Source: a virus
IMG/VR virus record: IMGVR_UViG_3300042938_001544
Span: 1 to 64,000 of that record
Strand: one strand, 5' to 3'
DNA: 64,000 nt
Both the position numbers and the translations under genes were made by a program. This document shows, piece by piece, positions 38,232 to 47,261 of the stretch. How positions within the stretch are numbered: position 1 is the stretch's first letter; each line of letters begins with the position of its first letter. Under the pieces are notes generated by a model. The model searched no databases, was not told the origin of the DNA, and saw nothing but the letters and a program-made list of their open reading frames with translations.

Positions 38232-40139
38232 TTACATTTTTTTACCGAAAGCACTCGAAGGAACTGTCAGACCTGCTGGTGTCATTGTTAATGGTGGTAT
38301 TGCAATTTGTACCTTACCATTTTCAGCCTCTTCCGATGACATAGATTTCATTTGCCCTAACATTTTTAGAACATCTAAATTAGGACTTCCATCTGGCATT
38401 GTACCTGTTGGGATACCAAGTTTTTGCATTTCCTCAATAGCTCCAATAAACGCACGAGATTCAGAATATCCATCCATAAATTGAGATGCAAATAATAGAG
38501 GTAATGGTATTTCACCACCCCATCCAGAAGTCGCAATCTTTAACAATGATAGAATTTCATCAATAACACTCTTACATTTACGCCAATCCGATATAAACTG
38601 AGCCACAACAATTATAAGTTGGATTAACTTTAAAATCATAATAATTCTTTTATCCATTTTTTCTCTAGCAACATCTTGAATTACTGATTGGATTAAATTT
38701 AAAATATCTTTTTTAATTATTTCAAAAAGTTCCTTAACAAATAAAGCTCCTATTTTTGACATTAAGTTTATAAAAAACTTTTTAAATGTTTTCATGAAAG
38801 CGACGAATGAGTTAACACCATCAACAAATGTTTGACCTAATGATTTTAACATTACAAATATTGGTAATAATACTTTTGGAGATAGTAACGACGCGGCAAT
38901 TCCTTGAACGATTAATTTAAGGAAGTTTAAATCTACCGTGGCTTTAATATTCCCCTCAATAGCAAAACCTTGCCATTCAGGATTGTTAATTAATGTTTGA
39001 GTTAATGCGTCAGCAGCATCGACTAAATCCTTATCCTCAATAAAATTTAATGTACCTAAATCATTTAGAATGTCATCATAATTAACGGGTAATTTAACAT
39101 TACCACAATCCTCAAATTCAATCACACCATTTTTAATGTTAGTTACTCTTTGGTCAATATTACGTAAATCAATATCTGTGAATTCAAAAAACGACTCATC
39201 AATATCATCGAGTTCGGCTAATTTTGCAATACCACTAACATCGATTTCTTTTTTATTATCAAAACATAAACCTAAAACCCTTTGGATGATTAACATAAGT
39301 TTATTAGTGTCTTCGGCTTGAGCTACTCCAACATTTGCACTAATAGATATGGCTCCACTTAATGACTCCATAATATTTGCCATAATATTTGTGAACTCAA
39401 CAACTTTAGTTGTTCTATAATAATCGGCTAAAAAAGTACCAACTTTATTAATATTGTTTGCTCTATTAGGTAGAGTTACCTTAAACCACGGACCAGTTTC
39501 TCCTAAGTTATTTGTGTCAACGTATTGAATATCAAATAACGCTTGTCCTGATTGACCAATATATTGTTGACCGTTGTCAGTTGAGTAAGGTTGACCACTT
39601 TGAATTCTTTGATACAACTCTTTGTTCATTGAGAATGGATAAAGTTGTACGTTAACAGGATTTCTTTCGTATAAGACTTTACCTTCTTTACTTGACGGGT
39701 CTTTTTTTAATAGGTTAATCAAGTCTATTGAACTTACTTTAACATACACCACCTGAGCCGCATATGTTTGTTGTTGGTCACAACCAACCGCATTTATTGC
39801 TTCTTCCATAAGAAGCTCAATAATTTTAGGTTCAATATTCTTAATAACCCTAATTAATGTTTTTTTAACGTAACTAATTGAACTACCTCCCTTACCACCA
39901 GTAAGATTATTAATATCTAGTAATTGTTCAAATTGATTTTTGATTTCCCTTTGAAATCTTTTAGTCTGTTCTTTGACTTTATCTATAGACTCAGTAACGT
40001 TTTGTTTGGCAGTATCAAAAGACTCTCCAGCTTTTTTAGAAGTGTCATCATATTGAGTTTTTAAATCCTTATATGTGGTGGTCGCCGCAATCTTTTTTTG
40101 TGCGTCTTTATAATCAAGACCTAAATCTAATGATGCCAT
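38232..40139 (-). CDS. Large tail/baseplate protein with hydrophobic helices, 635 residues
   Basis: N-terminal 75 residues are coiled-coil-like (KKAGESFDTAKQNVTESIDK). The middle (about 95-300) has a soluble structural domain. From about 405 to 550 there are several long hydrophobic helices (LIVQGIAASLLSPKVLLPIF; IIMILKLIQLIIVVAQFISD). These could insert in the host membrane during infection or pack inside the baseplate. I do not recognise it, though proteins of this size and mix occur next to gp5-like genes in T4-like phages of Bacteroidetes. Lies 5 bp downstream of the next gene. Confidence 0.78.
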   Translation of the reverse strand: MASLDLGLDYKDAQKKIAATTTYKDLKTQYDDTSKKAGESFDTAKQNVTESIDKVKEQTKRFQREIKNQFEQLLDINNLTGGKGGSSISYVKKTLIRVIKNIEPKIIELLMEEAINAVGCDQQQTYAAQVVYVKVSSIDLINLLKKDPSSKEGKVLYERNPVNVQLYPFSMNKELYQRIQSGQPYSTDNGQQYIGQSGQALFDIQYVDTNNLGETGPWFKVTLPNRANNINKVGTFLADYYRTTKVVEFTNIMANIMESLSGAISISANVGVAQAEDTNKLMLIIQRVLGLCFDNKKEIDVSGIAKLAELDDIDESFFEFTDIDLRNIDQRVTNIKNGVIEFEDCGNVKLPVNYDDILNDLGTLNFIEDKDLVDAADALTQTLINNPEWQGFAIEGNIKATVDLNFLKLIVQGIAASLLSPKVLLPIFVMLKSLGQTFVDGVNSFVAFMKTFKKFFINLMSKIGALFVKELFEIIKKDILNLIQSVIQDVAREKMDKRIIMILKLIQLIIVVAQFISDWRKCKSVIDEILSLLKIATSGWGGEIPLPLLFASQFMDGYSESRAFIGAIEEMQKLGIPTGTMPDGSPNLDVLKMLGQMKSMSSEEAENGKVQIAIPPLTMTPAGLTVPSSAFGKKM

Positions 40140-40144
40140 TTTAG

Positions 40145-40522
40145 TTAGTTTTTCATTTTGTAAGACCCGTCAGGTTTAGACGCGTCTTTTAGTATTAAAT
40201 TTTCTAATAAATCATCATCCACACCTAAATCAGTAATTGAGAAACTACCACTTCCTGCGGTATTAGATTTTTCCCACATAGTAGATTGCAGTTTAGATAA
40301 TGTTAATTTCTTTTCAACACAATCGTTAATGATTTTTTGTTGCTTTTCAATAACAGGACCTATTAGAGTCATATCTTCAGGTTCTTTCATCATTGTCAAC
40401 ATTTTATTTTGTATTCTAATCGCAGTGTTTCTTTGTTCAACAAGTTCATTATAGATTTCTTGCATCAAAGATAACATCGACTCTTTAGTTAAATTAATTT
40501 CTTTTTTTTGTGGTCTTCCCAT
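40145..40522 (-). CDS. Hypothetical helical protein heading the tail operon, 125 residues
   Basis: Mostly helical (TKESMLSLMQEIYNELVEQR; GPVIEKQQKIINDCVEKKLTLS) with a basic start (MGRPQKKEINL). A TATTTAT element is 4 nt before its ATG, so it is the first gene of the tail/baseplate transcript. Function unknown. Confidence 0.78.
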   Translation of the reverse strand: MGRPQKKEINLTKESMLSLMQEIYNELVEQRNTAIRIQNKMLTMMKEPEDMTLIGPVIEKQQKIINDCVEKKLTLSKLQSTMWEKSNTAGSGSFSITDLGVDDDLLENLILKDASKPDGSYKMKN

Positions 40523-40526
40523 TACA

Positions 40527-40533
40527 ATAAATA
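40527..40533 (-). promoter_or_regulatory. Putative late promoter element, 4 nt from start
   Basis: The minus strand reads TTAATATTTATTGTAATG. It heads the minus-strand tail/baseplate block. Confidence 0.68.
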
Positions 40534-40547
40534 TTAACTATAAAATT

Positions 40548-41297
40548 TTATTTAACCATATTCTCCACTAAAGTATAATACATTGTTTTGTATTTCTTCA
40601 TTGACCCCCTAATTTCTTTGGTTGACAAATTAGTCATTTCCCTTAATGAGAGTAGTATAATATTTTTATTAAATTTATTATTATCGTTACCGATAAAAAT
40701 AGATTCATAATTCTCAAAAAGGTCATGTAACGCATGACCTAGTTTGATTTCGTTTTCCGATAAACTCTCATTTTCTAGCAAATTATCTAACTCAAGTAAA
40801 AAGTTTTTAATTACTTTTTCTGAATCAATACCTTCTTTTTCTATACTGTAAGAAAAGTTAGGGTTATTTTCTATACTCGTTGAGATATCTTCATATGATA
40901 TTTTTCGGTTAGTTTCTTTTTGGTCCTTAATAATTTGACCCATAAGATAATTCTTACAGATTGTACCAAAATATGAATAAGCTTTTTTCTCTCTAGAGGG
41001 TTTAAACTTTTCAATTTTTGTCATTAAGAATGAGTGAGTGTCTACATGTATCTCCGTAAAGTCCATGTCTTTTCTATATAATTTGTATCTTCGAATTATC
41101 GAAGATATCATCTTATCTAAAGGTTTTTTTAAAAAATCATTATAAATTTTATTTCGTTCTTCGTAGGAGGTTGATTCTAAAAATCTAACAACGGCCTGCT
41201 CTTCGGGAACATCAAAATAATTTAATTGTGTTGGTTTTCTACCTTTCTTTTTTAACTCAACATTGGTGTTTCCTGTTAAATTAATAATTTCTGTCAT
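40548..41297 (-). CDS. Late-transcription sigma factor (T4 gp55-like, sigma-70 region 2)
   Basis: 249 residues. Region 2 of the sigma-70 family is visible at about 60-125: IIRRYKLYRKDMDFTEIHVD, then FLMTKIEKFKPSREKKAYSYFGTICKNYLMGQIIKDQ, matching gp55-type factors that read a -10 element only. A helical C-terminal part follows (NIILLSLREMTNLSTKEIRGSMKKYK) with HTH-like character; T4 gp55 (185 aa) lacks a canonical region 4. It probably redirects host RNA polymerase to the TATTTAT late promoters. It starts 1 bp inside the end of the glycosyltransferase gene upstream and precedes the tail operon. Confidence 0.9.
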   Translation of the reverse strand: MTEIINLTGNTNVELKKKGRKPTQLNYFDVPEEQAVVRFLESTSYEERNKIYNDFLKKPLDKMISSIIRRYKLYRKDMDFTEIHVDTHSFLMTKIEKFKPSREKKAYSYFGTICKNYLMGQIIKDQKETNRKISYEDISTSIENNPNFSYSIEKEGIDSEKVIKNFLLELDNLLENESLSENEIKLGHALHDLFENYESIFIGNDNNKFNKNIILLSLREMTNLSTKEIRGSMKKYKTMYYTLVENMVK

Positions 41298-42109
41298 TAA
41301 ACTGTTTGGGGTTCATACTTTATGGCCCTGTCGTTAATAAAAAAGTATTCTTTTTTGGCCGAGTCAATCCAAAATCTTACTTCACCTTCCGTTAATCTAT
41401 CGTCACCATTTTTATAATTCCAAAAAATAGACCCGTCTCTCAAGTTAACATGTTTATACCCAATCTTAGGTATTGACATAATCTTAACTGAGTTATGTGT
41501 CATTCTTAAGAAAAATTCATATCCAAATGTTAATTTGAATGATGGTTTAATTAAACCAAAATCAATAAAAGATGATGTTTTAATAACCATACCTGAAGTT
41601 TGAAAATTCTGATATTCTAATAAAGTTTCATGAGTTAAAATACCCATTTCTGGTGTGAAGTTTGCTGCGAATGTTGCCTCATTTGTAAATCCTGCAAATT
41701 TACCTGTTTGGTCTGTATCAACAACGATAGGTAAGAATGCGTCAACATCAGGATATGAGTTAGCGTAGACCTCAACGTTTTTAAACCAAATACTTGAATA
41801 CTCATCGTCAAACTCAAATAGAGAAACCCATTTAGATTTTGCCGACCTCACACCATGATTTATTTGTGATGCGTAGTTAGCGTCTTTTGTCCACGCAACT
41901 TTAACTACATTTAAAGTACCAAAATCAAATTGATTTAAGTAATCTACAATATGTGTTTCGTTAGTGTGAACTATAATTAATTCATTGATACCAACTTTTT
42001 GATTTTTTAATGACTCAATACATTTTTCAAAATATTCAGTAAATCCGTTTGCTTTTCCTGACTTAATTGGTAAAATAACCGATACGTCAAATTTTTGTGT
42101 GTTTTCCAT
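41297..42109 (-). CDS. GT-A fold (family 2-like) glycosyltransferase
   Basis: 270 residues starting FDVSVILPIKSGKANGFTEY, the usual first strand of GT2 enzymes. The nucleotide-sugar metal motif is probably FEFDDEYS (EFDD in place of DxD). A later VNLRDGSIFWNYKNGDDRL region may hold the catalytic base. It transfers sugar from a nucleotide-sugar to an acceptor in the cytoplasm. It is the downstream end of the glycan cluster and overlaps the sigma factor gene. Confidence 0.85.
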   Translation of the reverse strand: MENTQKFDVSVILPIKSGKANGFTEYFEKCIESLKNQKVGINELIIVHTNETHIVDYLNQFDFGTLNVVKVAWTKDANYASQINHGVRSAKSKWVSLFEFDDEYSSIWFKNVEVYANSYPDVDAFLPIVVDTDQTGKFAGFTNEATFAANFTPEMGILTHETLLEYQNFQTSGMVIKTSSFIDFGLIKPSFKLTFGYEFFLRMTHNSVKIMSIPKIGYKHVNLRDGSIFWNYKNGDDRLTEGEVRFWIDSAKKEYFFINDRAIKYEPQTV

Positions 42110-42110
42110 A

Positions 42111-43175
42111 TTACTCTTCGATAGTTTCTAGTTTAGTTAATTGTTCTTGAAATGAGGCAAATCTTGTGTTAATATAATCAGTAAATAATTTTACCGAAAC
42201 CTCATTGAATTCTTTTTTTGTTGGTAAATTCTCAACTGTTTTAATCATTTCCTCATATAAATTAGGGTTAACATTGTCCTCCAACCAATTTTGTAAGAAG
42301 TCAGCAACAAAATCAACCATTTGATTTTTATTGTTAATCCATATACCATTATCCTCTGACATCCAAGATGGTAGTAAGTTTGGTGTTAAACCTAAAACAG
42401 GTACCCCGCAAGTCATTGATTCTAATGGGAATGTACCATAAGCACTTGTTTCATCAATCCATACAGATAAGAAACTTTCTTTTAATGATTTAGAAAATTC
42501 TTCTTCGGATAAACCTCTCATATCTCTAAAAGTGACCCATCTATATTGAGGGAATTTTATGTAGAAAGATTTAATTAAATTAACCGAATCTCTTTGGTCT
42601 CTTGAATGGACTGCAACAATTGGTTTTGGTGGTAATGTTTGTTTGGTGAATGATTCCGAAATGAATGGTTTTAAAACATCATAAGAAATACCTTTCATTA
42701 AGTTTTCTAAAAACTCCATTTGGGTTTCTGATGTAGTAATACATTTGTAAAACCCTAATTGTGACCAAGATTGACCTGGTTGTAATGTTTCCAATACGTG
42801 GTCATAAGCTTGACATAACACAATTTTACCACAAGGTAATTTAGCGATTTGACTCATTACAAATCCGTATAATTCAGGGATAACAATAAAATCTTCAGGT
42901 GAAACCTCTAAGTTTTGACCTTCGATAGATTTATGAGGTAATGATGTCATGTATGATTCACCTAACCATCCTGATACTCCTGTATAATCAGGTTTCTCAT
43001 GTAAAATGATTGGGTTATATCCTTCGTTTAATAATGCCATTCCTAAATTATAAATGTAGGCGATTGATGCTTTGGCATTACCCTTAGTATCCTGAACTAA
43101 AAGATAGATTCTTGATTTCTTATCTTTCATGTTTTGAACTGACTGTTCTAATTTTGAAATTTGTTCTTTATTCAT
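42111..43175 (-). CDS. GT-B fold glycosyltransferase-like protein
   Basis: 354 residues. A Rossmann-like start (KSRIYLLVQDTKGNAKASIAY) and a C-terminal GT-B donor region with FLSVWIDETSAYGTFPLESMTCGVPVLGL, which has the E-x-M-x-x-G-x-P-V-L nucleotide-sugar binding signature. Lacks signal or membrane anchors. It is 2 bp upstream of the GT-A gene and they likely work together. Acceptor and donor unknown. Confidence 0.87.
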   Translation of the reverse strand: MNKEQISKLEQSVQNMKDKKSRIYLLVQDTKGNAKASIAYIYNLGMALLNEGYNPIILHEKPDYTGVSGWLGESYMTSLPHKSIEGQNLEVSPEDFIVIPELYGFVMSQIAKLPCGKIVLCQAYDHVLETLQPGQSWSQLGFYKCITTSETQMEFLENLMKGISYDVLKPFISESFTKQTLPPKPIVAVHSRDQRDSVNLIKSFYIKFPQYRWVTFRDMRGLSEEEFSKSLKESFLSVWIDETSAYGTFPLESMTCGVPVLGLTPNLLPSWMSEDNGIWINNKNQMVDFVADFLQNWLEDNVNPNLYEEMIKTVENLPTKKEFNEVSVKLFTDYINTRFASFQEQLTKLETIEE

Positions 43176-43179
43176 TGTA

Positions 43180-43455
43180 TTAGTATTTATTTAGTAATTT
43201 TTTATTTAAAAGTGTGTTAAAGGCTAATTTAAATGGAATTGTAATCTCTGACCCTTTACCTGCTAAAGTTTCGTCGACTTCATCTCCATCATCCATAATA
43301 ACATCTAACATGAGTTTAATCGTTTCGTATTTTACGATATTAATTTGTGTACTATCGGTTTCACCCGAAGAAGATGACGGCTCTTGTTTTATTTGGATAT
43401 ATTCGTCAATCTTATCTAAATCCAAATAGTAATGTTCTCCTAATATTTTTAACAT
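43180..43455 (-). CDS. Hypothetical protein, 91 residues
   Basis: Starts MLKILGEHYYLDLDKIDEYI, then a Ser-rich turn and acidic linker (DVIMDDGDEVDETLAGKGSE). The end ITIPFKLAFNTLLNKKLLNKY is helical. It overlaps the upstream gene by 1 bp. Not recognised. Confidence 0.72.
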   Translation of the reverse strand: MLKILGEHYYLDLDKIDEYIQIKQEPSSSSGETDSTQINIVKYETIKLMLDVIMDDGDEVDETLAGKGSEITIPFKLAFNTLLNKKLLNKY

Positions 43456-44051
43456 TATAAAATAATTTTTAATTTATCTTCCAATTCTTTGATTGTGTTT
43501 ATTGTGTATTCCGATTCAACATTATTGTTATAAATTGTTTCATATTTAATTAATGTTTTATCTGATGGATGGTCTAATAATAGTGCGGGATTTGCGGTAA
43601 GTAAAACATCAATTTCATCCCACATAGAGTTAATTGTTAAATTACTATAGAATTTTACCTTTTCAAATTCGCATCCAAATTTAGATAAGAAAAATAATGA
43701 AGCGGGTTTTGATTTATTAATTTCGTCAGAAATAATAATTAAATCATGTTCATTTCTTAATTTTAAGTAGATTTCATTTAAATCGTTAAATGTTGAGTAT
43801 TCTGCTGATTGAGCATGTCCAAAAATTTCCATAGGAAATTCTTCATACAAGAATGAGTATAACTCCTCATCATTTTCAAAACTAAAATGTTTTTTTAAAT
43901 CAAGACTATCAACAGGTGTTGTTATCTCGTAATTGAAGGTGTTTTCTTCCTCAATACCGTCAGTCTTATCAATCATGAATTTTTGATAAGTTTGTTCTAT
44001 TTTGTCTAAAGTGTTTCGTAGAACACCATTAATTTCTATACCTATTCTCAT
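43455..44051 (-). CDS. HAD-like protein with altered catalytic motif
   Basis: 198 residues. The start MRIGIEINGVLRNT aligns with the HAD motif I of nucleotidase-like phage proteins (typically IGxDxDGVLRD), but the nucleophile Asp is Glu and the second Asp is Asn. Later segments DLIIISDEINKSKPASLFFL and EIDVLLTANPALLLDHPSDK resemble motifs II-III. It may be a non-catalytic derivative of a 5'-nucleotidase-like enzyme. Family inference moderate. Confidence 0.75.
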   Translation of the reverse strand: MRIGIEINGVLRNTLDKIEQTYQKFMIDKTDGIEEENTFNYEITTPVDSLDLKKHFSFENDEELYSFLYEEFPMEIFGHAQSAEYSTFNDLNEIYLKLRNEHDLIIISDEINKSKPASLFFLSKFGCEFEKVKFYSNLTINSMWDEIDVLLTANPALLLDHPSDKTLIKYETIYNNNVESEYTINTIKELEDKLKIIL

Positions 44052-44068
44052 ATACGTAAAAAAATATG

Positions 44069-44115
44069 TAAAAAACCCAATAAGTAAATTAAATTGAATT
44101 TATACTTATTGGGTT
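44069..44115 (-). terminator. Terminator after the PhoH-like gene
   Basis: 13-bp perfect stem AACCCAATAAGTA/TACTTATTGGGTT with a 16-nt loop, followed on the minus strand by a T-run. Confidence 0.88.
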
Positions 44116-44125
44116 CGTAATTATT

Positions 44126-44863
44126 TTAGTTTTCGTATCTTTTTAGGATTTTACTAATTAATGGGTTTCTAACCACATCTTCAGGTTTGAATTCGAATGT
44201 TCCAATATCATCCATATTTTGAAACTTTTGTAGTGCGTCCCACAACCCTGTCTGAGTTTTATCTTTATGTCGGTCAAATTGTTCTAAGTCACCTGAAAGG
44301 AAGAATTTAGAATTAAACCCAATCCTTGTTAATAATAATTTCATTTGACTTGGTGTTGAGTTCTGAGCCTCCTCGAATAGTAGAATTGAATTGTCGATGT
44401 TCATACCTCTCATGTAGGCCAATGCAAAAACTTCGATAGCTTCAATCTCTTTTAATTTTTCTCTCGCTTCTTTACCAATAATCTTATTTAATAAATAATA
44501 CGATGGGAAAATGTAAGGGTCTAATTTCTCTTCAACATTACCAGGGAGTGAACCTAATTTTTCTTCGGCCTCAACTGCGGGTCTTACAATAATGATTTTT
44601 TCATAAGGTGTTGTAGGGTCTGCGAGTAAATCTACCGCCGCTTTCATCGCTATGTAACTTTTACCAACACCTGCAGGTCCTGAACAAATGGTAATTTGAC
44701 TATTAGTTAAAATGTCATAATACTTTCTTTGACTTTCCGAAAGAAACTTCTCTTTAGATTTTTTCTTTATGATTTGTGATATTAATTCTTTTTTTGTTAG
44801 TCTTGGTTTGTACTCATCAACTGGTTTTGGTGGTACTGTACTTCTTTTTTTTCTTTCTGTCAT
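44126..44863 (-). CDS. phoH: PhoH-like ATPase
   Basis: 245 residues. P-loop SGPAGVGKS (61-69), phosphate-sensor region RPAVEAEEKLGSLPG and Walker B LLFEEAQN (161-168; usual DEAQN with Asp replaced by Glu), then LLTRIGFNSKFFLSGD. The core matches the PhoH family, found in many phages and thought to be an RNA-linked helicase/ATPase rather than strictly phosphate-starvation related. An N-terminal basic helix (about 20-45) precedes it. It ends at a strong terminator, so it closes a transcript from upstream genes. Confidence 0.93.
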   Translation of the reverse strand: MTERKKRSTVPPKPVDEYKPRLTKKELISQIIKKKSKEKFLSESQRKYYDILTNSQITICSGPAGVGKSYIAMKAAVDLLADPTTPYEKIIIVRPAVEAEEKLGSLPGNVEEKLDPYIFPSYYLLNKIIGKEAREKLKEIEAIEVFALAYMRGMNIDNSILLFEEAQNSTPSQMKLLLTRIGFNSKFFLSGDLEQFDRHKDKTQTGLWDALQKFQNMDDIGTFEFKPEDVVRNPLISKILKRYEN

Positions 44864-44922
44864 GTTAAAAACTTAAATGTTAATTGTTTTTTAAAATATA
44901 CTTTAGTTACTGTTTATGTAAA

Positions 44923-45633
44923 TCAATTTCTTTCAAATCCTTCTTCATCATGGTGACAGGTTATTGAGTTAATTAAATAACTTTTTAAGTTATTTTTTAA
45001 TATATGTTCTCTACATCTATTCCATAATTCACCATCAGAGGGTAACCCAACAACCCCTGTTTCATCAAATAAATCACGATATTTAAATGGTATTGTATTA
45101 AAATTCATACATACTGAAGAATGGATTAATGTCGCATAACTTGGTAGAAAATTAATATAATGATTTTCGATACCAATTATTTTTGGCATAGTTTTTTCTG
45201 GTGACAAGTAAGTTGACTTAGTACAAACCCAATCGGCGTTTGTATTTAATAGACATTTATTAATTACTTCTAAATGATTTGGTTCCCATACGTCGTCATG
45301 GTCCAAATGACAAATATAATAGTTTCCATCGTCTAATGATTTATCAATTCCGTAGTTAACCGCGTTAACACCACCGTAAGACCAAAGAGCATACCCTTTA
45401 CCATAACGGTCCCTTTCTTTAGCAAACGGGAGGTTTTCAAAATAGAGTTTATCTTTATCGTAACTTTTACATATGTTAATAAACTCTTCATTATCTTCGT
45501 ACTTGTCTCCAATAACGTAAACTTTAAAATCTTCATGAGTTTGATTAAAAACACAATCTAACGCTCTTTTTAAGTAAAAAGGTGTTGAGTTATCTGTTCT
45601 TTGGTATGTTGATATTATAATTGATAGTTTCAT
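44923..45633 (-). CDS. GT-A (family 2) glycosyltransferase
   Basis: 236 residues. MKLSIIISTYQRTDN is a textbook GT2 start and YICHLDHDDVWEPNHL supplies the DxD metal motif. Compact size suggests a single-domain inverting enzyme. It lies 18 bp downstream of the MaoC-like gene. Probably adds one sugar in the phage-specified glycan. Confidence 0.9.
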   Translation of the reverse strand: MKLSIIISTYQRTDNSTPFYLKRALDCVFNQTHEDFKVYVIGDKYEDNEEFINICKSYDKDKLYFENLPFAKERDRYGKGYALWSYGGVNAVNYGIDKSLDDGNYYICHLDHDDVWEPNHLEVINKCLLNTNADWVCTKSTYLSPEKTMPKIIGIENHYINFLPSYATLIHSSVCMNFNTIPFKYRDLFDETGVVGLPSDGELWNRCREHILKNNLKSYLINSITCHHDEEGFERN

Positions 45634-45651
45634 GATTATTTAGTTTTTACT

Positions 45652-46020
45652 TTATTTTTTTAAAACTATCGCATTACCATCAATAATTTCTACATCGTCT
45701 CTTATTATTTTTGTTTTTAAAAAATACTTATTATTTTCTTTTTTGTCTAACTCAATCACAATTTCAATCTCATCATTAATGTAACAAGGGTTTTTAAAAT
45801 TTAAATCTTGTTTTAAATATATTGAACCTTCACCAGGGTAATAGGTTGCAATTATCTTAGAAAAAAAGGAAGATAATAACATTCCATGTGCAATTCTTTT
45901 TCCAAATATACTATTTTTGGAATACTCATCATCTAAGTGGATTGGATTTTTATCTCCAGACAGTTCGGAAAAATCCCTCACCATTTTATCTGTTATAGTT
46001 ATTTTTTCAGAAACTCGCAT
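45652..46020 (-). CDS. MaoC-like hotdog hydratase
   Basis: 122 residues with the R-hydratase signature DFSELSGDKNPIHLDDEYSK (catalytic D23 and H28), then FGKRIAHGML. The MaoC family hydrates trans-2-enoyl-CoA to (R)-3-hydroxyacyl-CoA. In bacterial O-antigen clusters such proteins can accompany acyltransferases that place hydroxyacyl groups on amino sugars. It overlaps the acyltransferase gene by 22 bp, which supports a shared pathway. Unusual for a phage. Confidence 0.9.
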   Translation of the reverse strand: MRVSEKITITDKMVRDFSELSGDKNPIHLDDEYSKNSIFGKRIAHGMLLSSFFSKIIATYYPGEGSIYLKQDLNFKNPCYINDEIEIVIELDKKENNKYFLKTKIIRDDVEIIDGNAIVLKK

Positions 46021-46556
46021 TCTAAACTGTATAAATTATTTTCTCTATTTTTTATGACCTTAGATGGTATACCAACAACAATTTTAGACTTTTCAACATC
46101 TTTAGTCACTAATGATAACGAACCAACAGAACTATGGTCATCAATATTAACATTTGGTAATATCACACTCCCCGCACCAACAATAACGTGTTTACCTAAC
46201 CTAACATCACCTGATATAACATTAGTGTATTCTTTACTTACTGTTGGATTTGTTAAAAAATTACCACTATAATCATCAGTTGAACTGTATATTGATACTC
46301 TTGATGATAATCCTGAAAAATCGTCAAGTGTTATTTTACCGTTCCCGATTAAACTACAAAAAACGGCAATGTGAACATAGTTACCTATTTTAATTCCACC
46401 TTCACCAGCGCTAATCACACAAAAATCATCAATTCTAACATTGTTACCTATCGATATGTTCCGTGGATTGTAAATTGAACATTTGTTTGAAATCAAAACA
46501 TTTTCCCCAATTGATTTAAATCCAATTAATTTTAATTCTTCTTTAGTATAAAACAT
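45999..46556 (-). CDS. Left-handed beta-helix (hexapeptide) acyltransferase
   Basis: 185 residues of hexapeptide repeats ([IV]-G-x-x-[VC]-x): IGENVLISNKCSIYNPRNIS, IGNNVRIDDFCVI, LGKHVIVGAGSVILPNVNIDDH. A catalytic His is likely in the DRVS/KEYTN region or in LGKHVIVG. This family acetylates or acylates sugars using acyl-CoA. Coupled with MaoC, amino-sugar aminotransferase and glycosyltransferases, it probably N- or O-acylates a phage-specified sugar. The last residues overlap the MaoC start. Confidence 0.9.
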   Translation of the reverse strand: MFYTKEELKLIGFKSIGENVLISNKCSIYNPRNISIGNNVRIDDFCVISAGEGGIKIGNYVHIAVFCSLIGNGKITLDDFSGLSSRVSIYSSTDDYSGNFLTNPTVSKEYTNVISGDVRLGKHVIVGAGSVILPNVNIDDHSSVGSLSLVTKDVEKSKIVVGIPSKVIKNRENNLYSLECEFLKK

Positions 46557-46643
46557 AGTTATTTTAATTAATTTTTATAGACAGTAAAGAAAGATTATTA
46601 CTCACTTTCCTTCCAAACTCACCTGTACCTATTCTCGATTTTT

Positions 46644-47261
46644 TTATTTTATTTTTTTAATTATTTTACGGTAATTTGAATGTAATTCGGTAATATAGTC
46701 AGAAAAGGTTAACATAAAATAGTCTACAGATTCTTTCGGTCTTAAGTTTGTTGGCCGACTCATTTCCCATAAGTAATCGTCAAAAATAATAATACCATTA
46801 TCATTTAATAATTCCCATGACATAATCGCATCCATCATAACATATGGTGCGGTATGATTACCGTCAATAAAAATTATATCGTACATTTTTCCTTCAGTAA
46901 TTAAAAATGGTAAGACTTTATTTGAAAGACCTTCCCTAACGATTACCTTATTGGCGTTTGTACTTTCATTAATATTATGTAAAAACATTTCTTTAGTTTT
47001 TCTTTCACTTAATAACCATTCAGCGTTATCTTTAAAGTAAGAATTTAAACTATTATTATCTTGACTAAAATTAGTCCATGGGTCGACACAAGTTATCGTT
47101 GATTTGTCGTTTTGTAAAATATTATCTAAAAACCAAATAGTGGATTTACCCTCAAAACAACCTATCTCAAGGATATGAATTTCTTTTGTTGGGTCTAAAT
47201 TATTTAATACGGATAACCCATCGTTGGTAAACCATTCTTCTGTAAATTTGTAATTTTTCAT
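46644..47261 (-). CDS. SAM-dependent methyltransferase (class I, Methyltransf_24-like)
   Basis: 205 residues. SAM-binding glycine motif ILEIGCFEGKST (about 29-40), acidic post-II residue in TITCVDPW, and IIFIDGNHTAPYVMMDA followed by GIIIFDDY, the pattern of Methyltransf_24 enzymes found in cephalosporin hydroxylase and O-antigen clusters. It likely methylates a sugar hydroxyl. It overlaps the upstream aminotransferase-like gene by 4 bp. Confidence 0.9.
   Translation of the reverse strand: MKNYKFTEEWFTNDGLSVLNNLDPTKEIHILEIGCFEGKSTIWFLDNILQNDKSTITCVDPWTNFSQDNNSLNSYFKDNAEWLLSERKTKEMFLHNINESTNANKVIVREGLSNKVLPFLITEGKMYDIIFIDGNHTAPYVMMDAIMSWELLNDNGIIIFDDYLWEMSRPTNLRPKESVDYFMLTFSDYITELHSNYRKIIKKIK

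Noticed and set aside
43191-43200. T4-sense late promoter (ATAAATA) upstream of the 43175 minus-strand gene
   Set aside because: On the minus strand it reads ATAAATA, opposite in sense to the TATTTAT found at the other late genes, and the gene lies in a tight operon; likely chance in AT-rich DNA.
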